Source: Synechococcus sp. UW179A (GTDB lineage Bacteria; Cyanobacteriota; Cyanobacteriia; PCC-6307; Cyanobiaceae). From it: DNA of 64,000 bases. The notes beneath the pieces are model-generated. The model was not told where the DNA came from. It saw only the letters and a list, made by a program, of their open reading frames with translations, and did not search any database. The stretch is from assembly GCF_900473965.1 (NCBI RefSeq), contig NZ_UCNJ01000032.1, positions 186,001-250,000 on the forward strand. Direction: 5' to 3'. Made by a program: the position numbers and the translations under genes. Positions 45,434 through 54,493 of the stretch are shown piece after piece; position 1 is the first letter of the stretch, and each line of letters starts with the position of its first letter.

Positions 45434-47016
45434 AGCGTGACGGGATGGGCTTCCTGAATCCCATTAATGCCGTTGATGGTGGCTAGTAGCGCAGCCGGAA
45501 TCGGGTCATCAATGCTGAGAACCATCACGGCATCTCCGCGCACAATCCTGCGGCCCACCTGCATCGAGGCGATATTCACATTGTGCTCTCCAAGCAGAGA
45601 GCCGAGATGGCCGATGATTCCGGGCATGTCCCGATGACGGGTAAACAGCATGTGCCGACTCGGGGGCACATTCACAGGAAATTCGTCGATGGTCGTCACC
45701 CGCAGTTCCCCGTCTGCGAACACCGCACCCGTCACACTGTGACCACCCTGGCCACCCCGAGTGGTGAGCTGCAGGGATCCTCCGGCGAAATCACGGCTGG
45801 CGTCGTCCTTGACCTCCAGTACATGAATTCCGCGCCCTTTGGCTTCAAGAGAGGCATTGACATAGTTGATGCGTTCTCCGAGGGCACTGGTGAGCAGTCC
45901 CTTGAGCGCTGCCACAACAAGAGGCTGAGAGGGGTGATTGGCGAACTCACCCTGAAGACGAACCTCCAGTTCCTGAACCTGTCCACCGCTCAGCTGACTC
46001 ACCAGCAGACCAAGAGTTTCGGCGAGCTGGAGGTGGGGTTTCAGACGTTCCATGATCTCTGCGCTGAGACCTGGAATATTGACGGCACTGCGAGCAGGGA
46101 GTCCAAGCAAAACATCGCGGATTTGCTCAGCCACATCGGTGGCCACATTTTCCTGGGCTTCTTCGGTTGAGGCTCCAAGGTGCGGCGTCAAAACAAGCCC
46201 ACGCTGGACTGCACGCAGTGGAGAGTCCTGTTCCAGAGGTTCAGACGCGAACACATCCAGACCAGCCCCGGCAATCACTCCATTGTCGATGGCTTCGGCG
46301 ATTGCAGCCTCATCAACGATGCCCCCCCGAGCGCAGTTCACAATCCTGGCCGTCGATTTCATCGAACGGAGAAGCTCGGCGTTCACGAGATTCTCGGTAT
46401 CGGGCGTTCTGGGAATGTGCAGCGTGATGTAATCGGCCTGACGGAATAGATCCTCCAGGGTCGTCAGTCGGACCTGCATCTGCTGAGCCCGGTCCACCGA
46501 GATAAAGGGATCGAACGCGATCACCTCCATGCCCATCGCTTTGGCAACCTTGGCCACGTGTGAGCCGATCTTGCCCAGTCCCACAACCCCGAGCACTTTT
46601 TTGTAGAGCTCATTACCCACATATTTCTTGCGATCCCAGGCACCGGCTCGCATCGACGCATGCGCCTGAGGCACATGGCGAGACAGTGACAACAACAAGG
46701 TCAGCGCATGCTCTGCAGCAGCGATCGTGTTGCCCTCGGGTGAATTCACAACCAACACACCTCTCTGGGTAGCCGCAGGAACGTCAACGTTGTCGACCCC
46801 CACTCCGGCCCGACCGATGATGCGCAGACGATCCGCAGCCTCGATCACATCTGAGGTGACCTGAGTGCCAGAGCGGATCATTAGGGCGTCATAGTCACCG
46901 ATAATTGACTTGAGCTCGTCTTGAGACAGGCCTGTCCGCTGGTCCACCTGGGCCACCTGCCCAAGGATGTCAATCCCAGCCTGATCAATGGGGTCTGAAA
47001 CAAGAACTTTGGTCAT
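45430..47016 (-). CDS. serA: D-3-phosphoglycerate dehydrogenase
   Basis: A 528-residue enzyme opening the serine pathway from 3-phosphoglycerate. The substrate domain (1-95) flanks an NAD domain with VLGVVGLGKIGSHVAKVAKA; INCARGGIVDEAAI and LTPHLGASTEEAQENV supply the catalytic Arg, Glu and His. An intervening domain (about 320-450) and a C-terminal ACT domain (MPGIIGHLGSLLGEHNVNIA) make it the long form. ACT domains usually bind serine for feedback control. It is the first gene of the serA-prmA unit. Confidence 0.96.
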   Translation of the reverse strand: MTKVLVSDPIDQAGIDILGQVAQVDQRTGLSQDELKSIIGDYDALMIRSGTQVTSDVIEAADRLRIIGRAGVGVDNVDVPAATQRGVLVVNSPEGNTIAAAEHALTLLLSLSRHVPQAHASMRAGAWDRKKYVGNELYKKVLGVVGLGKIGSHVAKVAKAMGMEVIAFDPFISVDRAQQMQVRLTTLEDLFRQADYITLHIPRTPDTENLVNAELLRSMKSTARIVNCARGGIVDEAAIAEAIDNGVIAGAGLDVFASEPLEQDSPLRAVQRGLVLTPHLGASTEEAQENVATDVAEQIRDVLLGLPARSAVNIPGLSAEIMERLKPHLQLAETLGLLVSQLSGGQVQELEVRLQGEFANHPSQPLVVAALKGLLTSALGERINYVNASLEAKGRGIHVLEVKDDASRDFAGGSLQLTTRGGQGGHSVTGAVFADGELRVTTIDEFPVNVPPSRHMLFTRHRDMPGIIGHLGSLLGEHNVNIASMQVGRRIVRGDAVMVLSIDDPIPAALLATINGINGIQEAHPVTL

Positions 47017-47137
47017 CCAGCGGCGGTCAGAAAGCCATATAGAAGTTTAGAGATCGGTCCGAACATCACTTTTGAGTAGGGAGATTGACCTCCTCCGAAC
47101 TCAAGATTCCCGCTGAATTATTGGGCTTCCATGGAGA

Positions 47138-47692
47138 ATGGCAGCCCGCACCGATCCGCCCATGCCCGCCTGCGTCCTGGTGCTCAAAGAACGCACCTCT
47201 GCCGAGACTCTGGTCCAGGACCTGCAGGATTCAGGCACACCGCTCATCCGCGTTGTGCTTGTAGCTCCTAAGCAATCTGGCGGCACTGAAGGGCGTCTCA
47301 GGGCAGAGCAGATCGACAACGTCGATCTGCTTAATCCGAACATGGCCCGCAGTCGCCGACAGCGATCCATGTCTCGCTGGCTGATGCCCTTCGGCTTCAT
47401 GGCAGGGCTCACCTTTACTCAAATCACCACGCTCGACACCTTTGCGCGCTTCGGTGCTGTCGGAGAAGCACTGATCGGCGGGCTGCTCGGTCTCGGTTCA
47501 GGATTAATGGGGAGCTACGCCGCAGCAGCAAGCGTTCCTTCCGACAACGAGGACGGGGTCCGAATCCTGCGCAATAGGCATAACGAGCAGTTTTGGTTGC
47601 TATTGCTGGAAACCCAAGCAGGTCTTGAAGTGCCCTGGCAACTGGTTCAGAAAGTTCGTCCTCAGCAGGTGGTTCGCCTGAGTGAACTGTGA
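47138..47692 (+). CDS. conserved membrane-associated protein, unknown
   Basis: A 184-residue protein. The N-terminal domain (about 10-65) has CVLVLKERTSAETLVQDLQD and similar strand-helix pattern. A hydrophobic hairpin follows (about 85-135: WLMPFGFMAGLTFTQITT and GEALIGGLLGLGSGLMGSYA), and the C-terminal 45 residues contain WLLLLETQAGLEVPWQLVQK. The central Gly-rich hairpin suggests membrane insertion. No function is known to me. Its stop overlaps the GTG start of the S4 protein (GTGA), so they are translated together. Confidence 0.7.
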   Translation: MAARTDPPMPACVLVLKERTSAETLVQDLQDSGTPLIRVVLVAPKQSGGTEGRLRAEQIDNVDLLNPNMARSRRQRSMSRWLMPFGFMAGLTFTQITTLDTFARFGAVGEALIGGLLGLGSGLMGSYAAAASVPSDNEDGVRILRNRHNEQFWLLLLETQAGLEVPWQLVQKVRPQQVVRLSEL

Positions 47693-48468
47693 GTCTTCCC
47701 CGAGGGTCGTTGATCGAAGGGCTCGCTGAGCCGGAGGCAATGCACCGCCTGATCGAGCAGGCGGAAGAGGTGTTGCGCACCTGGCAACCGAGCTGGAGCA
47801 GTTTTTTGAGCGGGCCTGAACTGGAAGACTCACGCCGGCTCGAGGCACTAACTGAACTGCGGGTGGTCCGAGACGGTGGAAGACCAGACACCGAACGCTG
47901 TCGTCTCCAGCTCAGTCGCAGCGATCAAGAACCGCAACCTGAGCCGGCTCCAATCTCGGGATTGAGGCTCGAGGGCAATTTCCTGTTCGACCGGGCTGAA
48001 CCTCAAGACATGCGCCAGGCGCTGATTGACCTTGGCGTGAACCCTGATGGGCTGGGCGATCTCTGGCTTCGGGGTGATCGTGGAGCCCAGGCCGTTTGCA
48101 CACCGGAGGCCGCGAACCATCTCAACGGCCTGACCGGACAAGTGCGTGACGTGACGCTGTCGGTGGAGGCGGTAAGCATCGACTGCTTGCAGTGGCCAGC
48201 CCAACGACTGCCGAAGCGGTTCACCAGCGTGGAGGCATCCTGCCGACTCGATGCCATCGCCTCAGCAGGTTTCGGACTGTCCCGCTCCAAAGTGATCCGT
48301 CAGATCCGGGATGGAAGGCTAAGACTCAACTGGCATCCAGTCCGCCAGGCGAGTCGAGAACTGAAAATCGGCGACCGCCTCCAGCTTCAGGACCGGGGAA
48401 GCGTAGAAGTCTTGAATCTCGAAATCACTAAACGCAATCGCTGGAGAGTGGAAATGCTGCGCCGGTGA
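47689..48468 (+). CDS. photosystem II S4 domain protein (YlmH-like)
   Basis: A 259-residue RNA-binding protein of the group annotated as photosystem II S4 domain protein in cyanobacteria and plastids. The N-terminal two thirds contain LSGPELEDSRRLEALTELRV and the middle domain with ISGLRLEGNFLFDRAEPQDM; the C-terminal S4 domain (about 182-245) has RLDAIASAGFGLSRSKVIRQ and IRDGRLRLNWHPVR. It starts with GTG inside the preceding stop. The relation to photosystem II comes from the family name; direct evidence is limited. Confidence 0.88.
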   Translation: MSLPRGSLIEGLAEPEAMHRLIEQAEEVLRTWQPSWSSFLSGPELEDSRRLEALTELRVVRDGGRPDTERCRLQLSRSDQEPQPEPAPISGLRLEGNFLFDRAEPQDMRQALIDLGVNPDGLGDLWLRGDRGAQAVCTPEAANHLNGLTGQVRDVTLSVEAVSIDCLQWPAQRLPKRFTSVEASCRLDAIASAGFGLSRSKVIRQIRDGRLRLNWHPVRQASRELKIGDRLQLQDRGSVEVLNLEITKRNRWRVEMLRR

Positions 48469-48541
48469 GCTGCTAACTTCAGTCGCATCCGGTTGGCAAG
48501 CGCTCAACCGTCACCGCAGATCCTCTGAAGGGTGAAAATGC

Positions 48542-48613
48542 GGGCGATTAGCTCAGAGGTAGAGCACTACCTTGACACGGTAGGAGTCACTGGTTCGATT
48601 CCAGTATCGCCCA
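48542..48613 (+). tRNA. tRNA-Val (anticodon GAC)
   Basis: A complete 72-nt cloverleaf: acceptor GGGCGAT/ATCGCCC, D arm GCTC/GAGC, anticodon stem CTACC/GGTAG around loop TTGACAC (anticodon GAC), T arm CTGG-TTCGATT-CCAG, discriminator A. CCA is not encoded. It precedes murD on the same strand by 28 nt. Confidence 0.96.
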
Positions 48614-48641
48614 CTTCCCTCGTGAGTAGAGAACGAAAAGC

Positions 48642-50030
48642 ATGACCCTGAGTGTCGTGATCGGACTGGGACGCTCTGGAATCGGAGCAGCCCGTCTGCT
48701 CAAAGCCCAGGGATCAGAGGTGGTAGTTCTCGAGAAGGCTGAGAACGATGCCTGCAGGCGAAAGTCAGCTGACCTGAGAGGGCAGGGCATTGATGTCCAG
48801 CTTGGACACCCCCTGGAGATAGCCAGTTTCGAGCCCTTGCTCAATGAGCTCGATCAGGTGGTGATCAGTCCTGGAATTTCCTGGACGCATCCAACCCTTG
48901 AGGCGTTACGAACGCGAGGAGTTGCGGTGAAGGGAGAGATGGCCCTGGCCTGGGAGACCCTGAAGCAACGGCCATGGATTGGCATCACTGGCACCAACGG
49001 GAAAACCACCGTGACCCATCTTCTCCACCACGTGCTCAGCCATGGCGGATTGGAGGCTCCCATGGCCGGCAATGTGGGGTACTCCGCCGCAGAACTGGCA
49101 CTGGGATGTTTAGAGGCCTCCTGCCCTCTTCCCGACTGGATCGTCATGGAGATGAGCAGCTACCAAATTGAAGCGGCCACCGAAGTGGCCCCGCGCATCG
49201 GAATCTGGACAACGCTGACACCTGACCACCTTGAGCGACATGGGTCACTAGACGCTTACAGAGCGATCAAGCGCGGACTGCTTGAACGCTCCCAGCTGGC
49301 GATTCTCAATGGTGATGACCCTGAAATCAGCCGAACTCGCTGCAGCTGGGGACAGACCCGAGTGAACTGGGTCAGCACCAGCCTGGCTTACTCAGACAGC
49401 GCAAGCGCTCGGATGAGTGTGAGTGACGACGGCTGGGTCTGCGAGGGAGAGCGAAGATTGTTCTGCGCTGATGCTCTCGCCATGCCAGGAGAGCACAACC
49501 AGCAGAACATGCTGCTGGTGACGGCAGCGGCTCTCGAAGCTGGATTGGCGCCGGAAACCATTGAATCAGCGTTGCGATGCTTCGATGGTGTCCCCCATCG
49601 ACTCGAATCGCTCGGAAACGTCCAGGGCATTGCCGTTTTCAATGACAGCAAGGCAACCAACTACGACGCAGCTGCAGTGGGTTTGCAGTCCGTACCCAAT
49701 CCGGTAGTCCTACTCGCAGGCGGTCAAACCAAACAGGGCGACGCTCAGCCCTGGCTGCAACTGCTGAAAGAGCGCAGCAGCGCTGTTGTGCTGTTTGGTG
49801 CGGGGGCTCAAGAACTGCGTGGCTTGATCGAAGCATCTGCTTTTCACGGCGCCGTGACCACGCACAGAAGCCTGGATGATGCTGTGCCGCATGCCCTTGA
49901 ACTGGCCCAACAACAGAAGGCTGCAAGTCTGCTGTTGTCACCGGCATGCGCCAGCTTTGACCAATACACCGATTTTGAAGCTCGTGGCAATCACTTCCGC
50001 GAGCTGATCGAAGCGAGCCGATCAAACTAG
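48642..50030 (+). CDS. murD: UDP-N-acetylmuramoylalanine-D-glutamate ligase
   Basis: A 462-residue cytoplasmic ligase adding D-glutamate to the peptidoglycan precursor. The ATP site is WIGITGTNGKTTVTHLLHHV (about 112-131), with GNVGYSAAEL and EMSSYQIEA following, and the C-terminal domain has PHRLESLGNVQGIAVFNDSK, LLAGGQTKQGD and LLSPACASFDQYTDFEARGN. All Mur-ligase blocks are present and the length is normal. It lies between tRNA-Val and the EVE gene. Confidence 0.96.
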   Translation: MTLSVVIGLGRSGIGAARLLKAQGSEVVVLEKAENDACRRKSADLRGQGIDVQLGHPLEIASFEPLLNELDQVVISPGISWTHPTLEALRTRGVAVKGEMALAWETLKQRPWIGITGTNGKTTVTHLLHHVLSHGGLEAPMAGNVGYSAAELALGCLEASCPLPDWIVMEMSSYQIEAATEVAPRIGIWTTLTPDHLERHGSLDAYRAIKRGLLERSQLAILNGDDPEISRTRCSWGQTRVNWVSTSLAYSDSASARMSVSDDGWVCEGERRLFCADALAMPGEHNQQNMLLVTAAALEAGLAPETIESALRCFDGVPHRLESLGNVQGIAVFNDSKATNYDAAAVGLQSVPNPVVLLAGGQTKQGDAQPWLQLLKERSSAVVLFGAGAQELRGLIEASAFHGAVTTHRSLDDAVPHALELAQQQKAASLLLSPACASFDQYTDFEARGNHFRELIEASRSN

Positions 50031-50054
50031 TCTGGGGAAAATTTTGTAGAACGC

Positions 50055-50516
50055 GTGGCCTACTGGCTGATGAAAAGTGAACCCGATGTTTACGGGATTC
50101 ATCATCTTGAGCATGAGCAGACGACGCTCTGGGACGGTATTCGCAATTATCAGGCGCGTAATTTCATGCGCACGATGGCCGTTGGCGATCAGGCCTTCTT
50201 TTATCACTCCAATTGCAAGCCCCCAGGGATCATCGGAATGATGGAAGTGATCGAAACAGGACTGGTGGATCCCACACAATTCGATCCATCATCGAAATAT
50301 CACGACCCTGCATCGAAACCGGAATCCCCGCGCTGGGATTGTGTGCGTCTGGCCTATCGAGGCAGATTTCAGGACATTTTGAGTCTGGAGGACTTACGTC
50401 AGTCCTACCAACCGGAAGAACTGGCCGTCGTTCGACGCGGCAATCGGCTTTCCATTCTTCCTGTCGAAGACCGAATCGCTCAGGATCTCCTCAATCGACT
50501 TGGCTCAGTTCAGTGA
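50055..50516 (+). CDS. EVE domain protein (PUA-like)
   Basis: A 153-residue protein consisting of one EVE domain. MAYWLMKSEPDVYGIHHLEH, TLWDGIRNYQARNFMRTMAV, DQAFFYHSNCKPPGIIGMME and YHDPASKPESPRWDCVRLAY are the family blocks. EVE domains belong to the PUA superfamily and bind modified bases in RNA or DNA; the role of stand-alone bacterial members is not settled. The start codon is GTG. It overlaps the next gene by 17 nt. Confidence 0.9.
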   Translation: MAYWLMKSEPDVYGIHHLEHEQTTLWDGIRNYQARNFMRTMAVGDQAFFYHSNCKPPGIIGMMEVIETGLVDPTQFDPSSKYHDPASKPESPRWDCVRLAYRGRFQDILSLEDLRQSYQPEELAVVRRGNRLSILPVEDRIAQDLLNRLGSVQ

Positions 50517-51273
50517 AACGAGGGACCGTCGCCCGACAGAGCGCATCCCTCTCACAACAATCATCCCCAGAGCCTGGATAGGTTTCAGCCAAGCTCCCTG
50601 GCGCTTTGTGGGCCTGACAGCTCTGATGCTGATCACCGTCACTGGTCTGAGCTTGATCTCAAGAGATCTTCAGCAAGGGGAGGAATGGTGGCAGTCAGCC
50701 ATCAGCGATGTGCTCTTTGTTGCAACCATCCCCACAATGCTTCTGCCGCTCGTGGCCTTGCTGCATCTGGCCGATCAGCTCCTTCCTTCGATCCAATCCA
50801 CACCACAAGACGAGCCTGCGCAGGAGCGTCAACGTCTTCGGTGGATTTTCAGACAGACAGCCGCACTGGTCATGCTGGAAGGGGTCATCCTGATCGGAGG
50901 CCTGAACATGATCAGGATCATCGGAGCACTGATTGCAAGGCAGAGCGGAGTCATCTCCACTGTGATGCTGCTTGTTGGAGGACTGGGATTGATCCTGTGG
51001 ACCCTGAGCCAGACCCTTGCCCTTCCACTTTTGGTCCATCACGGCCATCGCCCACTTGCAGCGATGGAGCACAGTCGACGGCTAGTTCAAAGCAATCGAC
51101 TAAAGGTTCTTGCTTTGCTTGGCCTGCTCATCGGCGTCAACCTGATTGGCCTGATGGGAGCATTCATCGGTCTGCTCCTCAGTATTCCGTTCAGCGCCTT
51201 GCTGCTGATGGCCAGCTGCCGGACTCAGAAACCCTGGGTCAAAGATTCTCGGCGGAACATGTTGCCCACATAA
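50500..51273 (+). CDS. membrane protein, unknown
   Basis: Up to 257 residues with about five or six hydrophobic spans: FVGLTALMLITVTGLSLI, SDVLFVATIPTMLLPLVALL, AALVMLEGVILIGGLNMI, STVMLLVGGLGLILW and LALLGLLIGVNLIGLMGAFI. AMEHSRRLVQSNR is a typical pre-helix loop of glycerophosphoryl-diester-like or DUF975-type integral proteins, but I do not claim a family. The frame opens with TTG inside the EVE gene. Its 3' end overlaps the convergent DUF2811 gene by 49 nt. Confidence 0.7.
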   Translation: MAQFSETRDRRPTERIPLTTIIPRAWIGFSQAPWRFVGLTALMLITVTGLSLISRDLQQGEEWWQSAISDVLFVATIPTMLLPLVALLHLADQLLPSIQSTPQDEPAQERQRLRWIFRQTAALVMLEGVILIGGLNMIRIIGALIARQSGVISTVMLLVGGLGLILWTLSQTLALPLLVHHGHRPLAAMEHSRRLVQSNRLKVLALLGLLIGVNLIGLMGAFIGLLLSIPFSALLLMASCRTQKPWVKDSRRNMLPT

Positions 51274-51515
51274 AGCCGAGTGATTTCTCTTGACTCCACT
51301 CCGTGCTGAATCAGGAATCCAGCCAGAGCAGCCTGAACAAGACGGTACTGATCCCAGTTTGGGCAGCGCTCAATGAACGCAACCATGGCTTGCTGCAGGG
51401 GCTGGGGGAGCTCTGAATGAAAGCTCACCGCTGACTCATCGGAAGCCTTCGAAACCTCCAGCAGCGGATCTGATGCTGATGCCTGAGTCTGCTCCAACTG
51501 ATCGACCGACTGCAT
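51225..51515 (-). CDS. DUF2811 family protein
   Basis: About 96 residues from ATG of MQSVDQLEQTQAS. The conserved core is VSFHSELPQPLQQAMVAFIE followed by RCPNWDQYRLVQAALAGFLI, the DUF2811 pattern of cyanobacteria. The C-terminal tail (RLYVGNMFRRESLTQGF) is basic and overlaps, antisense, the end of the preceding membrane protein gene. An ATG 17 codons upstream would add an atypical leader. The function is unknown. Confidence 0.8.
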   Translation of the reverse strand: MQSVDQLEQTQASASDPLLEVSKASDESAVSFHSELPQPLQQAMVAFIERCPNWDQYRLVQAALAGFLIQHGVESREITRLYVGNMFRRESLTQGF

Positions 51516-51539
51516 GCAAACGCCTCGAATGCCAACTAG

Positions 51540-51761
51540 TTCTCCACAGATAACGACCTGCGTCAAGAAGCAGCTCAGGCGGCATTCTCAGTGATTCTCC
51601 AAACGAGACTTGAGACGCTGGAGCCCTTCCCAGCAAGCGATCTTCTCCAACAGAGCCGAAAGAGTCACAGGCGTGATTCGTCAACCAAAACCAACCTCCG
51701 AAATCAAGTTTTCCACAGAAGCCCGCCATACCAGCCAAAACGCCCTGAGACCTGTGGAAAA
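51540..51761. promoter_or_regulatory. DnaA-box-like sites in a 300-bp intergenic stretch
   Basis: The gap between the DUF2811 start and the DUF1818 stop has no gene I can support. It contains TTTTCCACA (51709-51717) and, inverted 35 nt away, TGTGGAAAA (51753-51761); both match the cyanobacterial DnaA-box form exactly. A one-mismatch site TTCTCCACA lies at 51540-51548. They may be DnaA-titrating or regulatory sites for the DUF2811 gene. No dnaA or dnaN is nearby, so a replication origin is not indicated. Confidence 0.4.
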
Positions 51762-51822
51762 CATTGCCTTACCCGTGGGGAATACTGGGGGAAAATCAAT
51801 GAAGAGCTATTGATCAGCTGCT

Positions 51823-52203
51823 CTAATCATTGCCGTTGTCCCACAACGTTCTCATTGCCTCCGCGATGGCCTGCGCAGCAGGGTCAGGCCAGCAGACTTC
51901 AAAGCCACGAGCGAGGTCACCATCACCACTACAGATGGCCCGAATCGACCAGCGTGATCGATCACCCTCGAGGCAGACCCACCAACTGCCACGCTCCAGC
52001 TCGACGGTGATGGATTCCTCCGCCATAAGCTGAGCGCAGATGGCTCGATGTTGATCTGTCAGATCACTGATGAGTGAAACCAGCTCGCAGGCTTCACACT
52101 CCTTGAGTTCGAGGGCCCAGTCTTCCCCACCAATCAGAACTGAAAACGGTGGGCGGGAAGGATCCCTAGACAATCTCCAGCCAGAGCCCTCCTCTTGAAT
52201 CAT
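51823..52203 (-). CDS. DUF1818 family protein
   Basis: A 126-residue cyanobacterial protein of family DUF1818. [60 protein letters not shown] and [20 protein letters not shown] are the recognisable blocks; the many Trp and the EGSGWRL start are typical. It has no membrane segment. The function is unknown. Its start overlaps the rpoZ stop by 4 nt, so it is expressed with an RNA polymerase subunit. Confidence 0.85.
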   Translation of the reverse strand: MIQEEGSGWRLSRDPSRPPFSVLIGGEDWALELKECEACELVSLISDLTDQHRAICAQLMAEESITVELERGSWWVCLEGDRSRWSIRAICSGDGDLARGFEVCWPDPAAQAIAEAMRTLWDNGND

Positions 52204-52427
52204 CCAGGGAGAAGATCGGGCTGATCCTGTTCGTCGCTCAGCTCAACGATGGCCCGCTGCACTGGCTTGACGCTGGATTCTTCAAGCAGACCATCGAAGT
52301 CGTCAAAGCGCCTCTGTTTGGCACGGAAGGCAATCCGAACCGTGGTCAGATAGCGATTGCTGGACTGACGGATCAGGCTTTCACCGCGCTTGGCGAGATC
52401 CTGATGATCGACTCCTGCAGAAAGCAT
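52200..52427 (-). CDS. rpoZ: RNA polymerase omega subunit
   Basis: A 75-residue subunit that helps fold and latch the beta' subunit. The core [20 protein letters not shown] followed by [15 protein letters not shown] is the cyanobacterial omega pattern, and the acidic tail is normal. I start at [14 protein letters not shown]; the longer frame runs antisense to nothing coding but lacks similarity. DUF1818 follows with a 4-nt overlap. Confidence 0.92.
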   Translation of the reverse strand: MLSAGVDHQDLAKRGESLIRQSSNRYLTTVRIAFRAKQRRFDDFDGLLEESSVKPVQRAIVELSDEQDQPDLLPG

Positions 52428-52452
52428 GCCAACAGCACATGAATCCTGAATT

Positions 52453-52737
52453 CTAAGTGAAGAGATCACTGTGGAAAGGAACATGCATGGGGTAGCTGCG
52501 TTGCGGACGCCCAGGGACCCTGAGAACAATCTGTCGACCCAGCCCCATCGCCACAAGCGGTCTACGCAAATGACTGAGCAAAGCACTCACCTCCTCGAGA
52601 TGCTGCGCATCCACGCACTCAACGCGGATGCTGCCCCAGCTGCGTGACATCCTGCAGTCTCGCAGCGGTTCCAGCTCTGCCTCAATCTGTGGATCCTCCC
52701 GATAGAAGGAAAACACAAGCCGTCTTAAGCGATCCAT
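52453..52737 (-). CDS. conserved cyanobacterial protein, unknown
   Basis: A 94-residue soluble basic protein. [60 protein letters not shown] and [11 protein letters not shown] suggest a beta-alpha-beta ferredoxin-like fold. I do not know a name or function. It lies 25 nt upstream of rpoZ on the same strand and 45 nt from the divergent Hsp70-like gene. The ATG at MDRLRR is chosen over a longer frame that would run into the opposite promoter. Confidence 0.7.
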   Translation of the reverse strand: MDRLRRLVFSFYREDPQIEAELEPLRDCRMSRSWGSIRVECVDAQHLEEVSALLSHLRRPLVAMGLGRQIVLRVPGRPQRSYPMHVPFHSDLFT

Positions 52738-52782
52738 CGTTGCTCCCCGTAGCCTCGACCTGACTCCAACCTGCCCATAGCG

Positions 52783-54420
52783 GTGGTTCAGCCCCTCGCT
52801 GCCGAACAAAACCTTCATCTTTCCGAGGCGTCTTATAACGTCGGCACCTTGGCGATCGACCTGGGAAGCACCACCACGGTGGTGGCTTTTCAGTCTGCTG
52901 AGCGATCTGAGGTGGATCTGCTCGACCTACCTCAGATCACCCGTGAGCAGGGAGCGATCCCATCGCTCATCTGGGCAGAGGACGCGGTCTCAGGTCCCGC
53001 GCTGGTTGGGCTTGAGGTGCTTGAAAACGGTTTACACGAACGTGATGCTCCTCAGTTGCATCGCGACTTCAAGCGTTGGATCGGCATTCCATTGGATCCG
53101 CAGAGTGCCGAGAGACGACTCAGCCCCGAACAGGCCGGTGCGCGTCTTCTGACTGAAATCTGGAAGAGGATGCCCCCTGAACTGAGCATCGAGCGACTCG
53201 TCCTGACAGCCCCCGTGGATCAGGGGTCCGGTTATCGCGACTGGCTTCTCAAAGCCTGCGAACCGATGCAGGTCGCAGAGATCGCCTTGGTGGACGAACC
53301 AACGGCAGCTGCCCTCGGTGCTGGACTCGAAGCTGGTTCCAAGCTTCTCGTCGTCGACCTTGGCGGAGGAACTCTCGATCTATCCCTAGTCGCCCTCGAA
53401 GGTGGTGAAGGTCGTGCTGCTCCAGTGGCCCAGCTGCTTCGCTTCCGCGGCCAGGACCTCACCAACAGCCGTCAGGCGCTCCGTCAGGCCAAAGTCCTCG
53501 GCAAAGCTGGCATCAACCTGGGTGGTAGGGATCTGGATCGCTGGATTCTCGACGAACTCTGTCCAGACGGCCTGCCGGAGGAAGGCGATGGGCTGATGGC
53601 TCTGTTGAATGCGGCGGAACGTTTGAAATGTCGCCTCAGCGATCCCGATATCCCGAATCGGGAAAGCCTCTCGGAGATAGCCAATGGCCAGGATTTCGAC
53701 GCGCCGAGCAACCTGTCGATGGATCGACACAAGTTCAGTCGTCTACTGCAGGAGCGAGGACTGTTTGATGCCCTTGAAGGACTGCTCAGCAAAACCTTGC
53801 GCGATGCGGAACTCAACGGCTGTCCGGCCGAGGATCTTGATGCTGTAGTGGTGGTAGGGGGAGGCGCCCATCTACCCCAGCTGCGCGATTGGCTTACAGA
53901 GAAGCTTTCGCCCACACCACTGCTCACCCCCCCGCCGATGGAAGCGGTGGCCTGCGGTGCCCTGAGCCTCACTCCTGGAGTTCGCATGCAGGACCTGCTG
54001 CAACGCGGAATCTCACTGCGCTGCTGGAACCAGCGCAGCAACACCCATCACTGGCATCCCCTGTTTTTACCGGGTCAGCCCTGGCCGTCCAGCAAGCCGC
54101 TGGAACTGATATTGAGCGCCAGCGGGCCGGACCAGCAGTCGCTCGAGCTGGTGCTTGGAGAGTCCAGGGGGGAGACAAGACATGAAGTGGTGATGGTCAA
54201 TGGCCTGCCCCGTGTGCTGGAAAAAAACGATGGATGGGATGAGGTAACAAAGCGGCCAGACACCGCCTGTGAGCTTCCCCTTGAACCTCCCGGGCAGCCT
54301 GGAGAAGATTGTCTAAAACTGCGTTTCCATCTCAATGATCAGGCGGAACTGATCCTTGAGGGAGAGGATCTACGGACAGGCGAAAGCCTTGAGCCGAGAC
54401 CACTCGGGACCGTGCGGTGA
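52783..54420 (+). CDS. Hsp70 family (DnaK-like) protein
   Basis: A 545-residue divergent Hsp70. The ATPase domain is intact: phosphate-1 VGTLAIDLGSTTTVVAFQ (about 19-36), phosphate-2 LLVVDLGGGTLDLSLVALEG, connect and adenosine loop VVVVGGGAHLPQLRDWL. The C-terminal 130 residues are shorter and unlike the DnaK substrate-binding domain and lack its EEVD-type or lid end, so it is not the housekeeping DnaK. Several cyanobacteria carry such paralogues. The start codon is GTG. The next gene begins 73 nt later. Confidence 0.88.
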   Translation: MVQPLAAEQNLHLSEASYNVGTLAIDLGSTTTVVAFQSAERSEVDLLDLPQITREQGAIPSLIWAEDAVSGPALVGLEVLENGLHERDAPQLHRDFKRWIGIPLDPQSAERRLSPEQAGARLLTEIWKRMPPELSIERLVLTAPVDQGSGYRDWLLKACEPMQVAEIALVDEPTAAALGAGLEAGSKLLVVDLGGGTLDLSLVALEGGEGRAAPVAQLLRFRGQDLTNSRQALRQAKVLGKAGINLGGRDLDRWILDELCPDGLPEEGDGLMALLNAAERLKCRLSDPDIPNRESLSEIANGQDFDAPSNLSMDRHKFSRLLQERGLFDALEGLLSKTLRDAELNGCPAEDLDAVVVVGGGAHLPQLRDWLTEKLSPTPLLTPPPMEAVACGALSLTPGVRMQDLLQRGISLRCWNQRSNTHHWHPLFLPGQPWPSSKPLELILSASGPDQQSLELVLGESRGETRHEVVMVNGLPRVLEKNDGWDEVTKRPDTACELPLEPPGQPGEDCLKLRFHLNDQAELILEGEDLRTGESLEPRPLGTVR

Positions 54421-54493
54421 TCGCGCCGTCCACAAGGGCGTGTGTGTTGACGGCAACATCCATAGAAAGGTGTTTGTCGTTCCCTGACCACCA

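Noticed and set aside
51540-51761. Chromosomal replication origin
   Set aside because: DnaA-like boxes exist, but there is no AT-rich unwinding element, dnaA or dnaN nearby.
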